From the NCBI RefSeq assembly GCF_022267515.1, contig NZ_JAKFGB010000003.1, positions 1 to 64,000 of the forward strand: 64,000 nt of DNA, given 5' to 3'. A program made the translations under genes and the position numbers. The notes beneath the pieces are model-generated. The model saw nothing but the letters and a program-made list of their open reading frames with translations. It did no database searches and was not told where the DNA came from. Of this stretch, positions 47,896-58,000 are shown one piece after another (the stretch's first letter is position 1; each line of letters opens with the position of its first letter). The DNA is from Rubinisphaera margarita. GTDB taxonomy: Bacteria > Planctomycetota > Planctomycetia > Planctomycetales > Planctomycetaceae.

Positions 47896-48246
47896 ATGAA
47901 AGTTAGAAGTGGCAAGGCACGCTTGCGGTCCAAACGGCGGTTGCTCCGTGAAGCCAAGGGCAATTTCGGTGGACGGAAGAATCTGAACCGCACGATCCGC
48001 GAGACCATTCTCCGGTCTCGTGCTTATGCTTATCGCGACCGGCGCGTGCGAAAACGCGAAATGCGTCGCCTGTGGATCATTCGTCTGAATGCAGCCTGCC
48101 GCGAGCAGGGCCTGCGTTACTCCGAGTTCATCAACGGTCTGGGCAAGGCCGGAATCGAACTGAACCGCAAGTCGCTCAGCGAACTGGCCTTCCACGAGCC
48201 GGCCGTCTTCGCTGAAGTCGTAGCCGTGGTCAAGAGCAGCCTGTAA
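47896..48246 (+). CDS. rplT: Ribosomal protein bL20
   Basis: The 116-residue protein has the bL20 signature: MKVRSGKARLRSKRRLLREA, then GGRKNLNRTIRETILRSRAY, RRVRKREMRRLWIIRLNAAC and the C-terminal domain. It binds 23S rRNA early in assembly and in many bacteria also represses its own operon. The leader between rpmI and this gene (about 125 bases) is where that control would act. Confidence 0.95.
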   Translation: MKVRSGKARLRSKRRLLREAKGNFGGRKNLNRTIRETILRSRAYAYRDRRVRKREMRRLWIIRLNAACREQGLRYSEFINGLGKAGIELNRKSLSELAFHEPAVFAEVVAVVKSSL

Positions 48247-48288
48247 GCTGCCGGAACGCGAGTCCAGCACAGCTGCTGTGAATTCAGG

Positions 48289-48332
48289 GCGACGGTCGGA
48301 ACTCCCGCAGATCCACCGTCGCTTTCTTTTTT
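48289..48332 (+). terminator. Terminator or attenuator between rplT and pheS
   Basis: GCGACGGT (48289-48296) pairs with ACCGTCGC (48315-48322) around an 18-base loop and is followed by TTTCTTTTTT. It would end the infC-rpmI-rplT transcript or attenuate read-through into pheS 55 bases further on. Confidence 0.65.
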
Positions 48333-48386
48333 GCTACCGCCTGTGAGCGTCCGCCGGGATGCCGCCCGTCGCAAAGATTGGATCCG

Positions 48387-49388
48387 ATGAACCTGCCCGA
48401 AGTCCTCGATCAGTATCAAGCCGAAGCACTGCAGGCGATTGCCGATTGCCGGGAGCCTGCTGATCTTGAGGATGTCCGTATTCGCTTTCTGGGCAAGAAA
48501 AAGGGCCGGCTGAAGGATATTCAGTCCCAGCTCGCCACCGCAAAGCCAGAAGAACGCCCGGAACTCGGCAAGCGGTTCAATACCGCCAAGCAGTCCGTTG
48601 AATCTGCTCTTGAAGCACGGAAAGAAGAACTCGCTCAGCCTCAGGCCGAGATCGTTCAACTCGACGTCAGTCTGCCCGGGCAACCGATGCTGCTGGGTAA
48701 GCGTCATCCGGTGACCCGCACGGTCGATGACTTCAAGGATATCGCAGGCCGCCTGGGTTTCGATGTGGCCGACGGTCCGGAAGTCGAAGACGACTACCAC
48801 AACTTCGTCGCGCTCAATATTCCGGAAGATCACCCCGCCCGCGATCCGCTCGATAACTTCTATCTGGCCGTTGCCAACGCCGGATCCGGGGGGCCGTGGC
48901 TGCTGCGAAGTCAGACTTCGACCGTCCAGATCCGCGTGATGGAAAAGACGCCGCCTCCGGTGCGGATTGTTTCCACAGGCCGCGTTTATCGCCCGGATAC
49001 CGTGGATGCGACGCACTCCTGCATGTTCCATCAGATGGAAGGTCTTTACATCGATTCCGGTGTCACAATGGCCAACCTGAAGACCGTTCTCAAGATGATC
49101 GCCGTGCAGTATCTCGGCGATGACATCGAAATCCGCTTCCGTCCGTCCTTCTTCCCCTTCACCGAGCCGTCGGTTGAAGTTGATATTCAGTGGGGCGACA
49201 GTTGGATGGAAGTCGGCGGAGCAGGGATGGTCGATCCGAACGTGCTGAAGGCCGTCGGCTACGATCCTGAAAAAGTCTCCGGCTTTGCGTTCGGCCTGGG
49301 AATCGAGCGTCTCTGCATGAAACGTTACGGCATCCGCGATATCCGCCTGCTTTACGAAAACGACGTCCGCTTCCTGTCGCAGTTCTAG
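48387..49388 (+). CDS. pheS: Phenylalanyl-tRNA synthetase alpha chain
   Basis: ATG 48387 is chosen over an in-frame TTG at 48378. The 333-residue protein has the coiled-coil N-domain (LEDVRIRFLGKKKGRLKDIQ) and class II motifs: LGKRHPVTRTVDDFKDIAGR, TSTVQIRVMEKTPPPVR (motif 2 region), MFHQMEGLYID, RPSFFPFTEPSVEVDIQW and the motif 3 FGLGIERLCMKRYGI. It charges tRNA-Phe with PheT. No pheT follows; the next gene is a convergent zinc-ribbon gene. Confidence 0.95.
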   Translation: MNLPEVLDQYQAEALQAIADCREPADLEDVRIRFLGKKKGRLKDIQSQLATAKPEERPELGKRFNTAKQSVESALEARKEELAQPQAEIVQLDVSLPGQPMLLGKRHPVTRTVDDFKDIAGRLGFDVADGPEVEDDYHNFVALNIPEDHPARDPLDNFYLAVANAGSGGPWLLRSQTSTVQIRVMEKTPPPVRIVSTGRVYRPDTVDATHSCMFHQMEGLYIDSGVTMANLKTVLKMIAVQYLGDDIEIRFRPSFFPFTEPSVEVDIQWGDSWMEVGGAGMVDPNVLKAVGYDPEKVSGFAFGLGIERLCMKRYGIRDIRLLYENDVRFLSQF

Positions 49389-49500
49389 AGCAAATTCAAA
49401 ATTCGACTGCAGGCGTTTGCAGGAGCAAATTCAGCATGGCCGGGGGATTGCCGCCCATGCGACTGCAGGCGAAGCATGAAAATGCTCTAAAGCCTGCAGC
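49388..49500. repeat. Degenerate direct repeats after pheS
   Basis: GAGCAAATTCA occurs at 49388-49398 and 49423-49433, and CGACTGCAGGCG at 49404-49415 and 49460-49471, in a short unannotated stretch. The order is the same but the spacing differs, suggesting a partly deleted tandem duplication. Confidence 0.45.
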
Positions 49501-49579
49501 GCCGTGCTTCTACGATTTCGCGCTGTTCCCATCGCCTGGATTGCCATTCACGTGCGACTCCCTTTCGTGGACGCGCATG

Positions 49580-49609
49580 AAAAATGCCCGCACTGCTCGC
49601 GGGCATTTC
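49580..49609. terminator. Bidirectional terminator between pheS and the zinc-ribbon gene
   Basis: AAATGCCCGC (49582-49591) pairs with GCGGGCATTT (49599-49608), with A-rich sequence before and T-rich sequence after. It lies between convergent genes and can serve both. Confidence 0.7.
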
Positions 49610-49627
49610 GTTTCGGGGTGAATCGCT

Positions 49628-50122
49628 CTACTTCAGCTGGATATGCAGCGGCTTGGAGCAGTGATTGCAGAGCACGTTCTGATTGGTGAACTCGCGGTCT
49701 GCCCGAATTCGCTGGCTGCAGTGAGGGCAATCCACATAGCTGGCCACGAAGTATTCCGTCACGCGGGTCGAGTCGCAGATGAACGGGGCCTGGCAGTGAT
49801 TGCAGCAGACAGACTGGTCGAGATACGTCGCAGGAACCTTCAGTTCTTTGCGGCAGACCGGACAGTTGCGAAAAATGCCTCGGGCCTCGGTGAGCACAAT
49901 CGGAGTGGCTTGCTGATGAAGGGGCGACCGCATGACGACGGAGCCCTGGGAGTCGGTCTGCTCATCGATTGTGATTTCCTCCAGTGGCACGAACTGGGGG
50001 ATGTCCACATAACTCTGCTGCAGGTCTGAATTCAACAGAGCCCGACAGGTTTGACAGGTGATCAGATTGGGTGGCATGTCGTCCCCGCATTCTGGACAGG
50101 GACCACCCGGCCAGGCTGGCAT
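49628..50122 (-). CDS. Multi-zinc-ribbon protein
   Basis: ATG 50122 (MPAWPGGPCPECGDD) is preferred; the longer frame to 50293 is not protein-like. The 164-residue product has Cys pairs CPECG and CQTCR, CPVCR with CNHCQ, and CPHCS with CNHCS. That is three zinc ribbons joined by a Gln/Ser-rich linker after the first. No enzyme domain. It may be a cytoplasmic adaptor or nucleic-acid-binding protein. Confidence 0.72.
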   Translation of the reverse strand: MPAWPGGPCPECGDDMPPNLITCQTCRALLNSDLQQSYVDIPQFVPLEEITIDEQTDSQGSVVMRSPLHQQATPIVLTEARGIFRNCPVCRKELKVPATYLDQSVCCNHCQAPFICDSTRVTEYFVASYVDCPHCSQRIRADREFTNQNVLCNHCSKPLHIQLK

Positions 50123-50370
50123 GGCAGAGTTCCTTGAAAAACAGACCGTAGACTTGATGAAAAATAACGGAAGATTGCGCGGGAGTCTCGGGAAATGAAA
50201 AAAGGAATTGAGACCCGCGGATTGGTGATCGCGTTGAACGCGCCGAGGCGAAATCTGGCCCGCATTCGCCTGCTGCAATGCACCAGCAACCATCTGGTCG
50301 AATCAATCCGGCCAGATGGGTAGTGCGCGAAACAATCGTAAAGTGTAAGGGCTCCGCGATGAAATGAGAA

Positions 50371-51597
50371 CTACTTTCGCGGCAGGCAGAACAACTTTGT
50401 GGAGGTTTTCAGGTACATCCGTCCATTGGCCACGACCGGCGTCGAGTACGAAAGATCGCCCAGGGCAACGCGTCCGAGTTCCTTGAACTCGCGTCCGGCG
50501 GAAAGGACGACCACTGTCCCCGCTTCGTCGATCATGTAGAGTCGGCCTTCGAGCCAGATCGGCGAACCGCTGAAGTTCCCGTCGATCCGCTCCGTCCAGA
50601 GTTCGTTCCCCGACGGCAATTCCACGCAGGAGGCGATGCCGCCGTCCAGGATCATGAAGTACAGTCCGTCCTTGTAGATCGGGGTCGGAACGTACGGAAT
50701 GCTGCGGGTGAGCTTCAGTGTCGGTTCGACAGTCCCTTTCTGATCAAGCGGAACGGCGAACAGATTGCGGCCTTTTCCGCCTCCGCCACTCACGGCCACA
50801 ACGTGATCTTTACAGAGCACGGGGGAACCGACGGTCCGTTCCGGGAAGCTTTCGGTTCGCCAGATCATCTCACCGGTCTGCACGTTGAGGCCCGAAATTC
50901 CCATCATCCCGCTGACGCAGATCACTTCTTCAACGCCATCGGCTCGTGTGCGCACAATCGGCGTCGCATACGACGTGCGGCGGAATTCCCGGTCGGTTCG
51001 CCAGGCTTCCTTTCCGGTTTGCAGGTCAAACGCGGCGACCAGACTCGGCCCCTTCATGTCCTTGGGCACCAGGACCAGATTGTTGTGAATGATCGGGGAG
51101 CAGGATGGGCCATGTTCGCTGATGAATTCGCCCAGATCGTTCCGCCAGAGTTCTTTGCCGTCCTTAGTCCAGCAGGCGACGATGAACTGACCTTCATCGG
51201 CGAAAGCCGCGACCACGTGGGTGCCGTTGGTCGAAGGTGATCCGGATGCGAAGCTGTTCTTGTTGTGGACATGGACCGTGTTCAGGGCCAGATCCCGTTC
51301 CCACTTCTGCTTTCCAGTGGCCGCATCCAGACAGATCAGCCGGCGGACTTCGCCATCATTCAGCCCCGTCGTGAGATACAGATCCTCTTCCCAGACGATG
51401 GGAGAGGAGTGGGACATGCCGGGCAGTTCGAGGGTCCAGGCGTAATCGTCTTCGGTCCAGGTGGTCGGAAATCCGGTTTCCAGCGAGATTCCCTGTCCAT
51501 TGGTGCCGCGAAAGCGAGGCCAGTTGTCCGCCTGGAGAGGCTCCACGATGAGCAGTACCGTCGACAGAAACAACACCGTGAAACACCAGCGAAGCAT
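50371..51597 (-). CDS. Exported PQQ-like beta-propeller protein
   Basis: ATG 51597 begins a signal peptide (MLRWCFTVLFLSTVLLIVEP). About 408 residues follow with repeated propeller blades ending in phrases such as LDAATGKQKWERDLAL, FDLQTGKEAWRTD and LNVQTGEMIWRTE. These are the Trp-docking motifs of PQQ-repeat propellers. NWPRFRGTNGQGIS at the start is common in planctomycete members. No cofactor-binding residues can be assigned; most relatives are of unknown function. Confidence 0.82.
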   Translation of the reverse strand: MLRWCFTVLFLSTVLLIVEPLQADNWPRFRGTNGQGISLETGFPTTWTEDDYAWTLELPGMSHSSPIVWEEDLYLTTGLNDGEVRRLICLDAATGKQKWERDLALNTVHVHNKNSFASGSPSTNGTHVVAAFADEGQFIVACWTKDGKELWRNDLGEFISEHGPSCSPIIHNNLVLVPKDMKGPSLVAAFDLQTGKEAWRTDREFRRTSYATPIVRTRADGVEEVICVSGMMGISGLNVQTGEMIWRTESFPERTVGSPVLCKDHVVAVSGGGGKGRNLFAVPLDQKGTVEPTLKLTRSIPYVPTPIYKDGLYFMILDGGIASCVELPSGNELWTERIDGNFSGSPIWLEGRLYMIDEAGTVVVLSAGREFKELGRVALGDLSYSTPVVANGRMYLKTSTKLFCLPRK

Positions 51598-52057
51598 GAG
51601 GAACTCCTTGGAACACAAGAGCCGGGATAATGATCTGCGTGGGACCCGTGGGTACCGTCCGGAACTGGGGGTGAGCGCGATCGACAAGGCCTGAGACGAA
51701 TCTGGCGAGCCGGGTGGGAACGCAGGAAACTTAACATATCAAATCCCACTGGTGTTCACCACTGAGTCTATCCCGGGAAGCCGAAACGAGTTAGAGGTTG
51801 ACCGGGATGAGGGGCGGCTCGCGAGAATCTGGCGGAAGTGCGAGAGTCGACTGAACGGCGACAGGGCGATTGTGTCGATGAGACTGCAGCGGCGGGCGGA
51901 AATAGCCCTAGCTTGATCGAGTTCCCGCTGATCACCATAATCTCACCGCGACGCAACAGAAATCCAATCCTTCTGCTTCTCAGATCCTGCATGGGCGGGA
52001 ATCTGCGACAACCTTCCGGCTTCCGCTTTCGCAGCGGAGTTCAATGGCGAATCCACT
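51598..52057. other. Divergent intergenic region before alaS
   Basis: 460 bases between the divergent PQQ-propeller and alaS genes. It must hold both promoters, but I see no clear -35/-10 pairs, hairpin with a T-run or ORF worth calling. Confidence 0.4.
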
Positions 52058-54673
52058 ATGAAAACAGACGAACTGCGCGACGCTTATCTCGATTTCTTTG
52101 TCGGCAAAGGCTGTATCCGCCGGCCCAGTGATGTTCTGGTGCCCAACGATCCCACCGTCCTGTTCACGCCGGCGGGGATGAACCAGTTCAAGAACGAGTT
52201 CCTCGGCATCGGCAAACTCGAGTTCACCAAGGCGACCACCTGCCAGAAATGTCTGCGAACCGGCGACATCGGCAACGTCGGTGTAACGGCCTATCACCAC
52301 ACGTTCTTCGAGATGCTCGGTAACTTCTCGTTCGGAGACTACTTCAAGCGGGAAGCCATCCACTGGGCCTGGGAATTTCTGACCGACAAGAAGTGGCTCG
52401 GCCTCGATCCCAATCGGCTGACAGTCACGGTTTATCTGGATGACGATGAAGCCTTTGAAATTTGGGAGAAGGAAATCGGGCTTGATCGGAGTCGCATCTC
52501 CCGCGAAGACGAGTACGAAAACTTCTGGCCAGCCGGTGCGCCGACCGACGGACCAGACGGTGTTTGCGGTCCGTGCAGCGAAATCTACTACCATCCGCCG
52601 ACTGGAGGCAAAGAAGTCGAGATCTGGAACCTGGTCTTTACGCAGTTCAATCGCGTCGGCAGCCCGCCGGACAACCTGAAACCGCTGCCGATGAAAAACA
52701 TCGACACCGGGATGGGACTCGAACGAACCGCAGCCGTGCTGCAGGGCGTCGAAAGCAATTTCGAGATCGACTCGCTCCGCCCGCTCTGCGACACCGTGGG
52801 CGACGTCCTCGGCGTGAAGTACGACTTCTCCGGCGAGCACGGCCGGGCGATGCGTCGAATTGCCGACCACGTGCGTGCAGTCACGATGTGCGTGCACGAG
52901 AACGTGCTGCCGGATAATAAGGAGCAGGGCTATGTCGTGCGTCAGCTGCTCCGGCGAGCCGTGCTCGAAGCCTACCTGATCGGCAAGCAGGAACCGGTGC
53001 TGCACAAGCTCGTTCCGAAAGTGGTCGAGATGCTCGGCAAGCCGTATCCGGAACTCAAAGAGTCGGTCGGCTCGGTGCAGTCGGCCATTCAGGAAGAAGA
53101 AGACGCCTTCCTCGACACGATCGAACGCGGGCTCAACCGCTTTCAGCGATGCCTGGACGATGCGAAGTCGACCGGAATCATCACCGGGAAAGATGCTTTC
53201 CAGCTGCATACGACTGACGGCTTCCTGTACGAACTGACCGATGCTCTGGCCGCTCGTCACAATCTGAAAGTCGATCGGATGGGCTTTGAGCAACTGATGG
53301 AAGAGCACGGGATCATCAGCAACGCCGGCAAGCAGAAGTCAGTCATGGCTGAAGGCCCGCTCGATGCCATTCGCAAGACGTCCGGCGGCACCGAATTCGT
53401 TGGGTATGAGTCCTCGTCGTGCGAGGCGAAAGTCGTGGGGATCATCGCTGAAAAGCAACTCGTCGAGGAAGTGACGGAAGTCGGCCATCGCGACCTCATC
53501 GCTGTCGTTCTCGACAAGACAGCATTTTACGGCGAGTCGGGTGGTCAGGTTGGCGATACCGGCACACTGACCGCCGACGGCATTGAGTTTACCGTACAGG
53601 ACACGCAGAAGGATGGCGATCTGTGGTTGCACATTGGCCATCTGAAGCAGGGTACGCTGAAAGTCGGACAGAGTCTGAAGTGTGAAGTCGACGATGAGCG
53701 ACGACACGCCATTCGCCGTGCCCACTCGGCGACACATATCATGCACTACGCTTTGCGAACGACTCTGGGCGATAACGCGACGCAGCGTGGTTCCAAGGTT
53801 CAGCAGGACGAACTCCGCTTCGACTTCGCTCAGAAGAAGCCGCTCTCGCCCGAAGAACTGTGCCGCATTGAAGACATCGTGAATACTCACATCGCTGAAG
53901 GTTCAGCCGTGACCACGAAGCTGATGGCCATTGAAGAGGCTCGTGAAGTCGGGGCGATGGCTCTGTTCGGCGAGAAGTACCCGGACAAAGTCCGCGTGGT
54001 CTCGATTGGCGAGTTCAGCAAGGAACTCTGCGGCGGAACGCATCTGGCGAACTCCGGCCAGGTGGGCATGTTCAAAATTGTTGCCGAAGAGCCGGTTGCC
54101 AAAGGCGTGCGCCGTCTTGTCGCCTACACTGGCGAGAAGGCTATGGCCGAGATGCGGAACAAGGAGACGTTGCTGCGGGACATCATGAGCGAACTCAAAG
54201 TCGGATCGGCCGACGAAGTGCTTCGCAAACTGGAGTCGCTGCAGAATGAGCTCAAAGAAACGAAACGAAAGCTGTCGGAACAAATGCGGCAGTCCATTGG
54301 CGATGACGTCTCGAATCTCCTCGCCGAAGCCGAGAAGGTCGACGGCGTCGCTCTGGTGGCTCACTTCGTGCCGAACGTCGATAAGGATGTGCTGCGAGAT
54401 TACGCGGATCGATTGCGAAAGAAAGCTCCAGCTGCAGTTATTCTGGCTACGGATATCGACGGTCGCGTCGCACTGCTCGCCGGCGTGAGCACAGACCTGA
54501 TAAAGACGAAAGGCATGAATGCGTCGAACTGTGTCAAAGCAGCCGCCAAACTCGTCCAGGGCGGGGGCGGTGGACGTCCTGATCTGGCCGAAGCCGGCGG
54601 GAAGGATCCTTCCAGGATCGACGAGGCTCTGAAAGCCGGGCTGGAGAACTTCCGCAGTCAGCTGTCTTCTTAA
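52058..54673 (+). CDS. alaS: Alanyl-tRNA synthetase
   Basis: The 871-residue protein has the class II core at its N-terminus (VLFTPAGMNQFKNEFLGI; TTCQKCLRTGDIGNVGVTAY; HHTFFEMLGNFSFGDYFK), and the tRNA-recognition region. The editing domain carries HSATHIMHYALR and the CGGTH motif, which bind zinc for clearing Ser- and Gly-tRNA-Ala. A C-terminal oligomerisation domain follows, ending VQGGGGGRPDLAEAGG. Length and order are normal. Confidence 0.96.
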   Translation: MKTDELRDAYLDFFVGKGCIRRPSDVLVPNDPTVLFTPAGMNQFKNEFLGIGKLEFTKATTCQKCLRTGDIGNVGVTAYHHTFFEMLGNFSFGDYFKREAIHWAWEFLTDKKWLGLDPNRLTVTVYLDDDEAFEIWEKEIGLDRSRISREDEYENFWPAGAPTDGPDGVCGPCSEIYYHPPTGGKEVEIWNLVFTQFNRVGSPPDNLKPLPMKNIDTGMGLERTAAVLQGVESNFEIDSLRPLCDTVGDVLGVKYDFSGEHGRAMRRIADHVRAVTMCVHENVLPDNKEQGYVVRQLLRRAVLEAYLIGKQEPVLHKLVPKVVEMLGKPYPELKESVGSVQSAIQEEEDAFLDTIERGLNRFQRCLDDAKSTGIITGKDAFQLHTTDGFLYELTDALAARHNLKVDRMGFEQLMEEHGIISNAGKQKSVMAEGPLDAIRKTSGGTEFVGYESSSCEAKVVGIIAEKQLVEEVTEVGHRDLIAVVLDKTAFYGESGGQVGDTGTLTADGIEFTVQDTQKDGDLWLHIGHLKQGTLKVGQSLKCEVDDERRHAIRRAHSATHIMHYALRTTLGDNATQRGSKVQQDELRFDFAQKKPLSPEELCRIEDIVNTHIAEGSAVTTKLMAIEEAREVGAMALFGEKYPDKVRVVSIGEFSKELCGGTHLANSGQVGMFKIVAEEPVAKGVRRLVAYTGEKAMAEMRNKETLLRDIMSELKVGSADEVLRKLESLQNELKETKRKLSEQMRQSIGDDVSNLLAEAEKVDGVALVAHFVPNVDKDVLRDYADRLRKKAPAAVILATDIDGRVALLAGVSTDLIKTKGMNASNCVKAAAKLVQGGGGGRPDLAEAGGKDPSRIDEALKAGLENFRSQLSS

Positions 54674-54695
54674 ATGAACGGCCGGTGAAGATCAT

Positions 54696-54737
54696 GGAGA
54701 ACGTGTTAAATCCGTTTGATACGTTCTCCTTTTCCTT
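54696..54737 (+). terminator. Terminator after alaS
   Basis: GGAGAACGT (54696-54704) pairs with ACGTTCTCC (54721-54729) over a 16-base loop and is followed by TTTTCCTTT. Confidence 0.75.
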
Positions 54738-54813
54738 TGAATCATCTGCCCGTTGGGTATGATCCGATCCCGGGCCACGAGAGAGCCCGAGAAACTGACT
54801 CGAAGGAATTTAG

Positions 54814-55029
54814 ATGATCATCAAGGCCCAGCCCGACGGCCAGATTGCCCGCGCGTTGCGCAGTCACAAAGGACTCAAATTGCTCAAGATGACGCAGAGT
54901 GGCGTCTATTGTCTCGCTGATGAAGAGACCTATCGGGCACTCACAGGCGGATCATCTAACGGAAAAGGCTCGACATCGGATCAGCCCGCCAATGCCACGG
55001 AGCAGCAGGATCCTCAGCAACCTACTTAG
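54814..55029 (+). CDS. Small hypothetical protein
   Basis: The 71-residue product begins MIIKAQPDGQIARALRSHKG and has a compact first half (LLKMTQSGVYCLADEETYRA) and a polar Ser/Gly/Gln-rich tail. GGA lies about 12 bases before the ATG (AAGGAATTTAG). No family is recognised. It ends three bases from the convergent oxoprolinase gene. Confidence 0.55.
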   Translation: MIIKAQPDGQIARALRSHKGLKLLKMTQSGVYCLADEETYRALTGGSSNGKGSTSDQPANATEQQDPQQPT

Positions 55030-55032
55030 TTC

Positions 55033-58000
55033 TTAGTCGCGGCCTGATGCGGGCGGTCCCCAGCCACCGCCGCCCGGTGTTTCTATTCTCAGACGTTGAC
55101 CTGCTTTCATCTGCACAGCGAAGCAGCCGGGCAGTGGCGACTCGTTGCCGTCAGAGTCCACCAGAGTAGTCTCGCCAGGCTTGCCTGACAAACCTCCGTT
55201 GAGCCCGAACGGCACGAACTGCCCCCGTCGCTGCGCGAGCAGTGTCACAGAGAGGGTTGTGAGGAACTCAAGTTCTCGTAGCAGTCCGTCTCCGCCCGGA
55301 TGCTGGCCATCTCCGCCCGATTCTGTTCTGATTGCATGACGGCGAACGCGGACTGGAAAACGATGTTCCAGAATCTCGACATCCGTCATGCGTGTATTCG
55401 TCATGTGCGTATGCACCGCATCGCAGCCGGCAGCATAGGGGGTCGCACCCGATCCCCCGCAGATCGTTTCGTAATAGCCGAATGTCCGGTCGCCGAACGT
55501 GAGGTTATTCATCGTCCCCTGACTGGCCGCGGCTCGCCCGAGAGCCCCCAGAAGCACATCGACAACACGCTGCGAGGTCTCGACATTCCCGCCGACAACA
55601 GCCGGGCAATCTGCCGGATCGGGCTTTGCCGGAGGATTCAGCAGGCACTCGGGCAGCTCGAGATCGATAACATCGAGTACACCGCTGTTGAGGGGGACAT
55701 CTTCGTTGATCAGGCAGCGGAACACGTAGAGCAGGGCGGCTGTGACGATGGCTCGATTCGCGTTCAGGTTGGAGGACAGGACGGGACCTGTGCCGGTGAA
55801 GTCGACGCGGGCACGTCCCTCGCCGATGGCAATCGTGACGGCGATGGGACTTCCATCGTCAAGGTGATCGACGAAGCGATGTTCTCCTTGAGGAAATGCG
55901 GAGAGAGCCAGTCGCGTCTTCTCGGCTGCTGCGGCCCGGATCTGCGCGACATAGTGGAAGACGGTCGTTTCGTGATGTTCGTTGACGAGTCCCCGCAGTT
56001 GTCGGACGCCGATCTCATTCGCCGCCATCTGAGCCCGCAGGTCCGCCAGATTCTCTTCGATGCGTCGGGCCGGCCAGGGAGCCTCTTTCAGAATGTTTCG
56101 CAGTTCCGGGAAATAATCCCGTTCAGACGACTGCAGCAACATGGGACGGATAACGACACCTTCCTCGGCGAGATTCTTCGAGAACGGCGGCATGCTTCCC
56201 GGCGTAATTCCGCCGATGTCTGCGTGGTGGGCTCGCGAAGCGACGAGGAACTGCAGCCGCCCATTGTCTCCGACCACCGGGGTAACGACGGTGATATCCG
56301 GCAGATGAGAGCCGCCACGATACGGGTCGTTCGTGACGAACACATCGCCGGCTCGCATTTTCGGAAACGCCTGGAGCATGTGCCGCACGGTTTCACTCAT
56401 GGCTCCAAGATGAACCGGCACATGCGGCGCATTGGCGATGAGACTTCCCGTGCGATCGAACACCGCACAACTGTAGTCGAGTCGCTCTTTCACATTGACC
56501 GACTGAGCGGTCTGTCGGAGGGTTTCTCCCATCTGTTCGGCAATGGACGCGAACTGGTTATGAAACAACTCCAGTAGAATTGGCGAGGTCTCTTCGGAAG
56601 GCTCTTCGTTCCGAGGGTGGCTGGCGGTGGTTGCCGTTTGCGTGATCTTCAGCATGCCTTTCCCGTCGACGGCTGCGGTGAATCCCGGCTCGACGAAGAC
56701 GACCGAATGAGCATCGACGATCAACGCGGGACCGCCGACGTTAAGGCCCGCTCGCAGGCGGGTTCGCTGTTTGACGAGAGCTTCCTGCCAACTGCCGTGC
56801 ACGAAGACCCGGGTCGTTTGCTCTTGCTGGTCCGTGTTGTCGTCCGGCGTCTGTGCGTCTCCGATTAACGCCTGTTGTGTGGCGGCGACCAGTTCGACAC
56901 GAGCCGTGACGATCTCCAGGGGATGTCCGGTTCGCCGGTAGCCAAACCGTTTGAAGAACTCCCCGTCGAAAGCCGAGCGGAAATCGCCATTGGCAGGCCG
57001 TTCGATGGTGAGCGGCGTTTCCGTGCCGAGATAACGCAAGTCGAGGGAGCGGAGTTCGGCGACCGCTTCTTCCACGGGAATGCCCTGTGCCGTGAGAGTG
57101 GTCCGAGCCTCGTCACGTAGTGAGGTGAATAGTTCTTCGAGTTGCTCGGCCGGCGTTTCCTCGTAACGTCGAAGCACGGATCGGGCAGCGATCTGCCGTC
57201 GATTTCCACAGCCGATTCCGTATGCGCTGAACAGGCTCGCGAGGGGATGGATCAGGATCTGAGGGAATCCGACTTCAACCGCGAGCGCACAGGCGTGCTG
57301 CCCGCCGGCTCCACCGAAGCTGACCATCGTGTGTTCCGCCGGATCGTAGCCTCGAGCAACCGAGACGCGACGAATGGCCCGGGCCATCAGAATGTTGGCG
57401 ATCTCCAGGAACCCTTCCGCCAGTTCTTCCACGGAATAGCGCCGCCCCAGTGGAGACGCGGCGACGTCATCGCACAGGGTCTGCAATTTGGTTCGGACGG
57501 CGGCTTCGTTCAGTGGGAAGGGGAAGTGGGCCGGGATGATTCGCCCTGTAATCAGATTCATATCGGTCACGGTGAGCGGGCCGCCGCGTCCGTAACAGCA
57601 GGGGCCGGGATCTGCGCCAGCCGACTGCGGGCCGACCAGAAGACGGACGCCGTCGAAGTGACAGATGCTGCCTCCCCCCGCGGCTACCGTTTCGATGGCA
57701 AGCATTGGAGTGGCGATGCGAATGCCAGCCTTCACCGATTCATATTCTCGATGAAATCGGCCATCAAACCGACAGACATCGGTGCTCGTGCCGCCCATGT
57801 CGAACCCGATAGCCTGTTTCAGGTCGTATTCCTCCCGCACCTGGGCAATGCCAACCACGCCGCCCGCCGGACCGGAAAGAATGCTGTCCTTCCCAAAAAA
57901 GTGATCCGCAGCTACGAGTCCGCCGCTGGAGGTCATCAGCTCCAGCTGACTCCCCGGCAGCGACTGCTGGATGGATGCAATGTACCTCTGCAGGACCGGA

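Noticed and set aside
51980..53308. Minus-strand ORF of 442 codons opposite alaS
   Set aside because: AlaS motifs are complete on the plus strand; this is a composition shadow.
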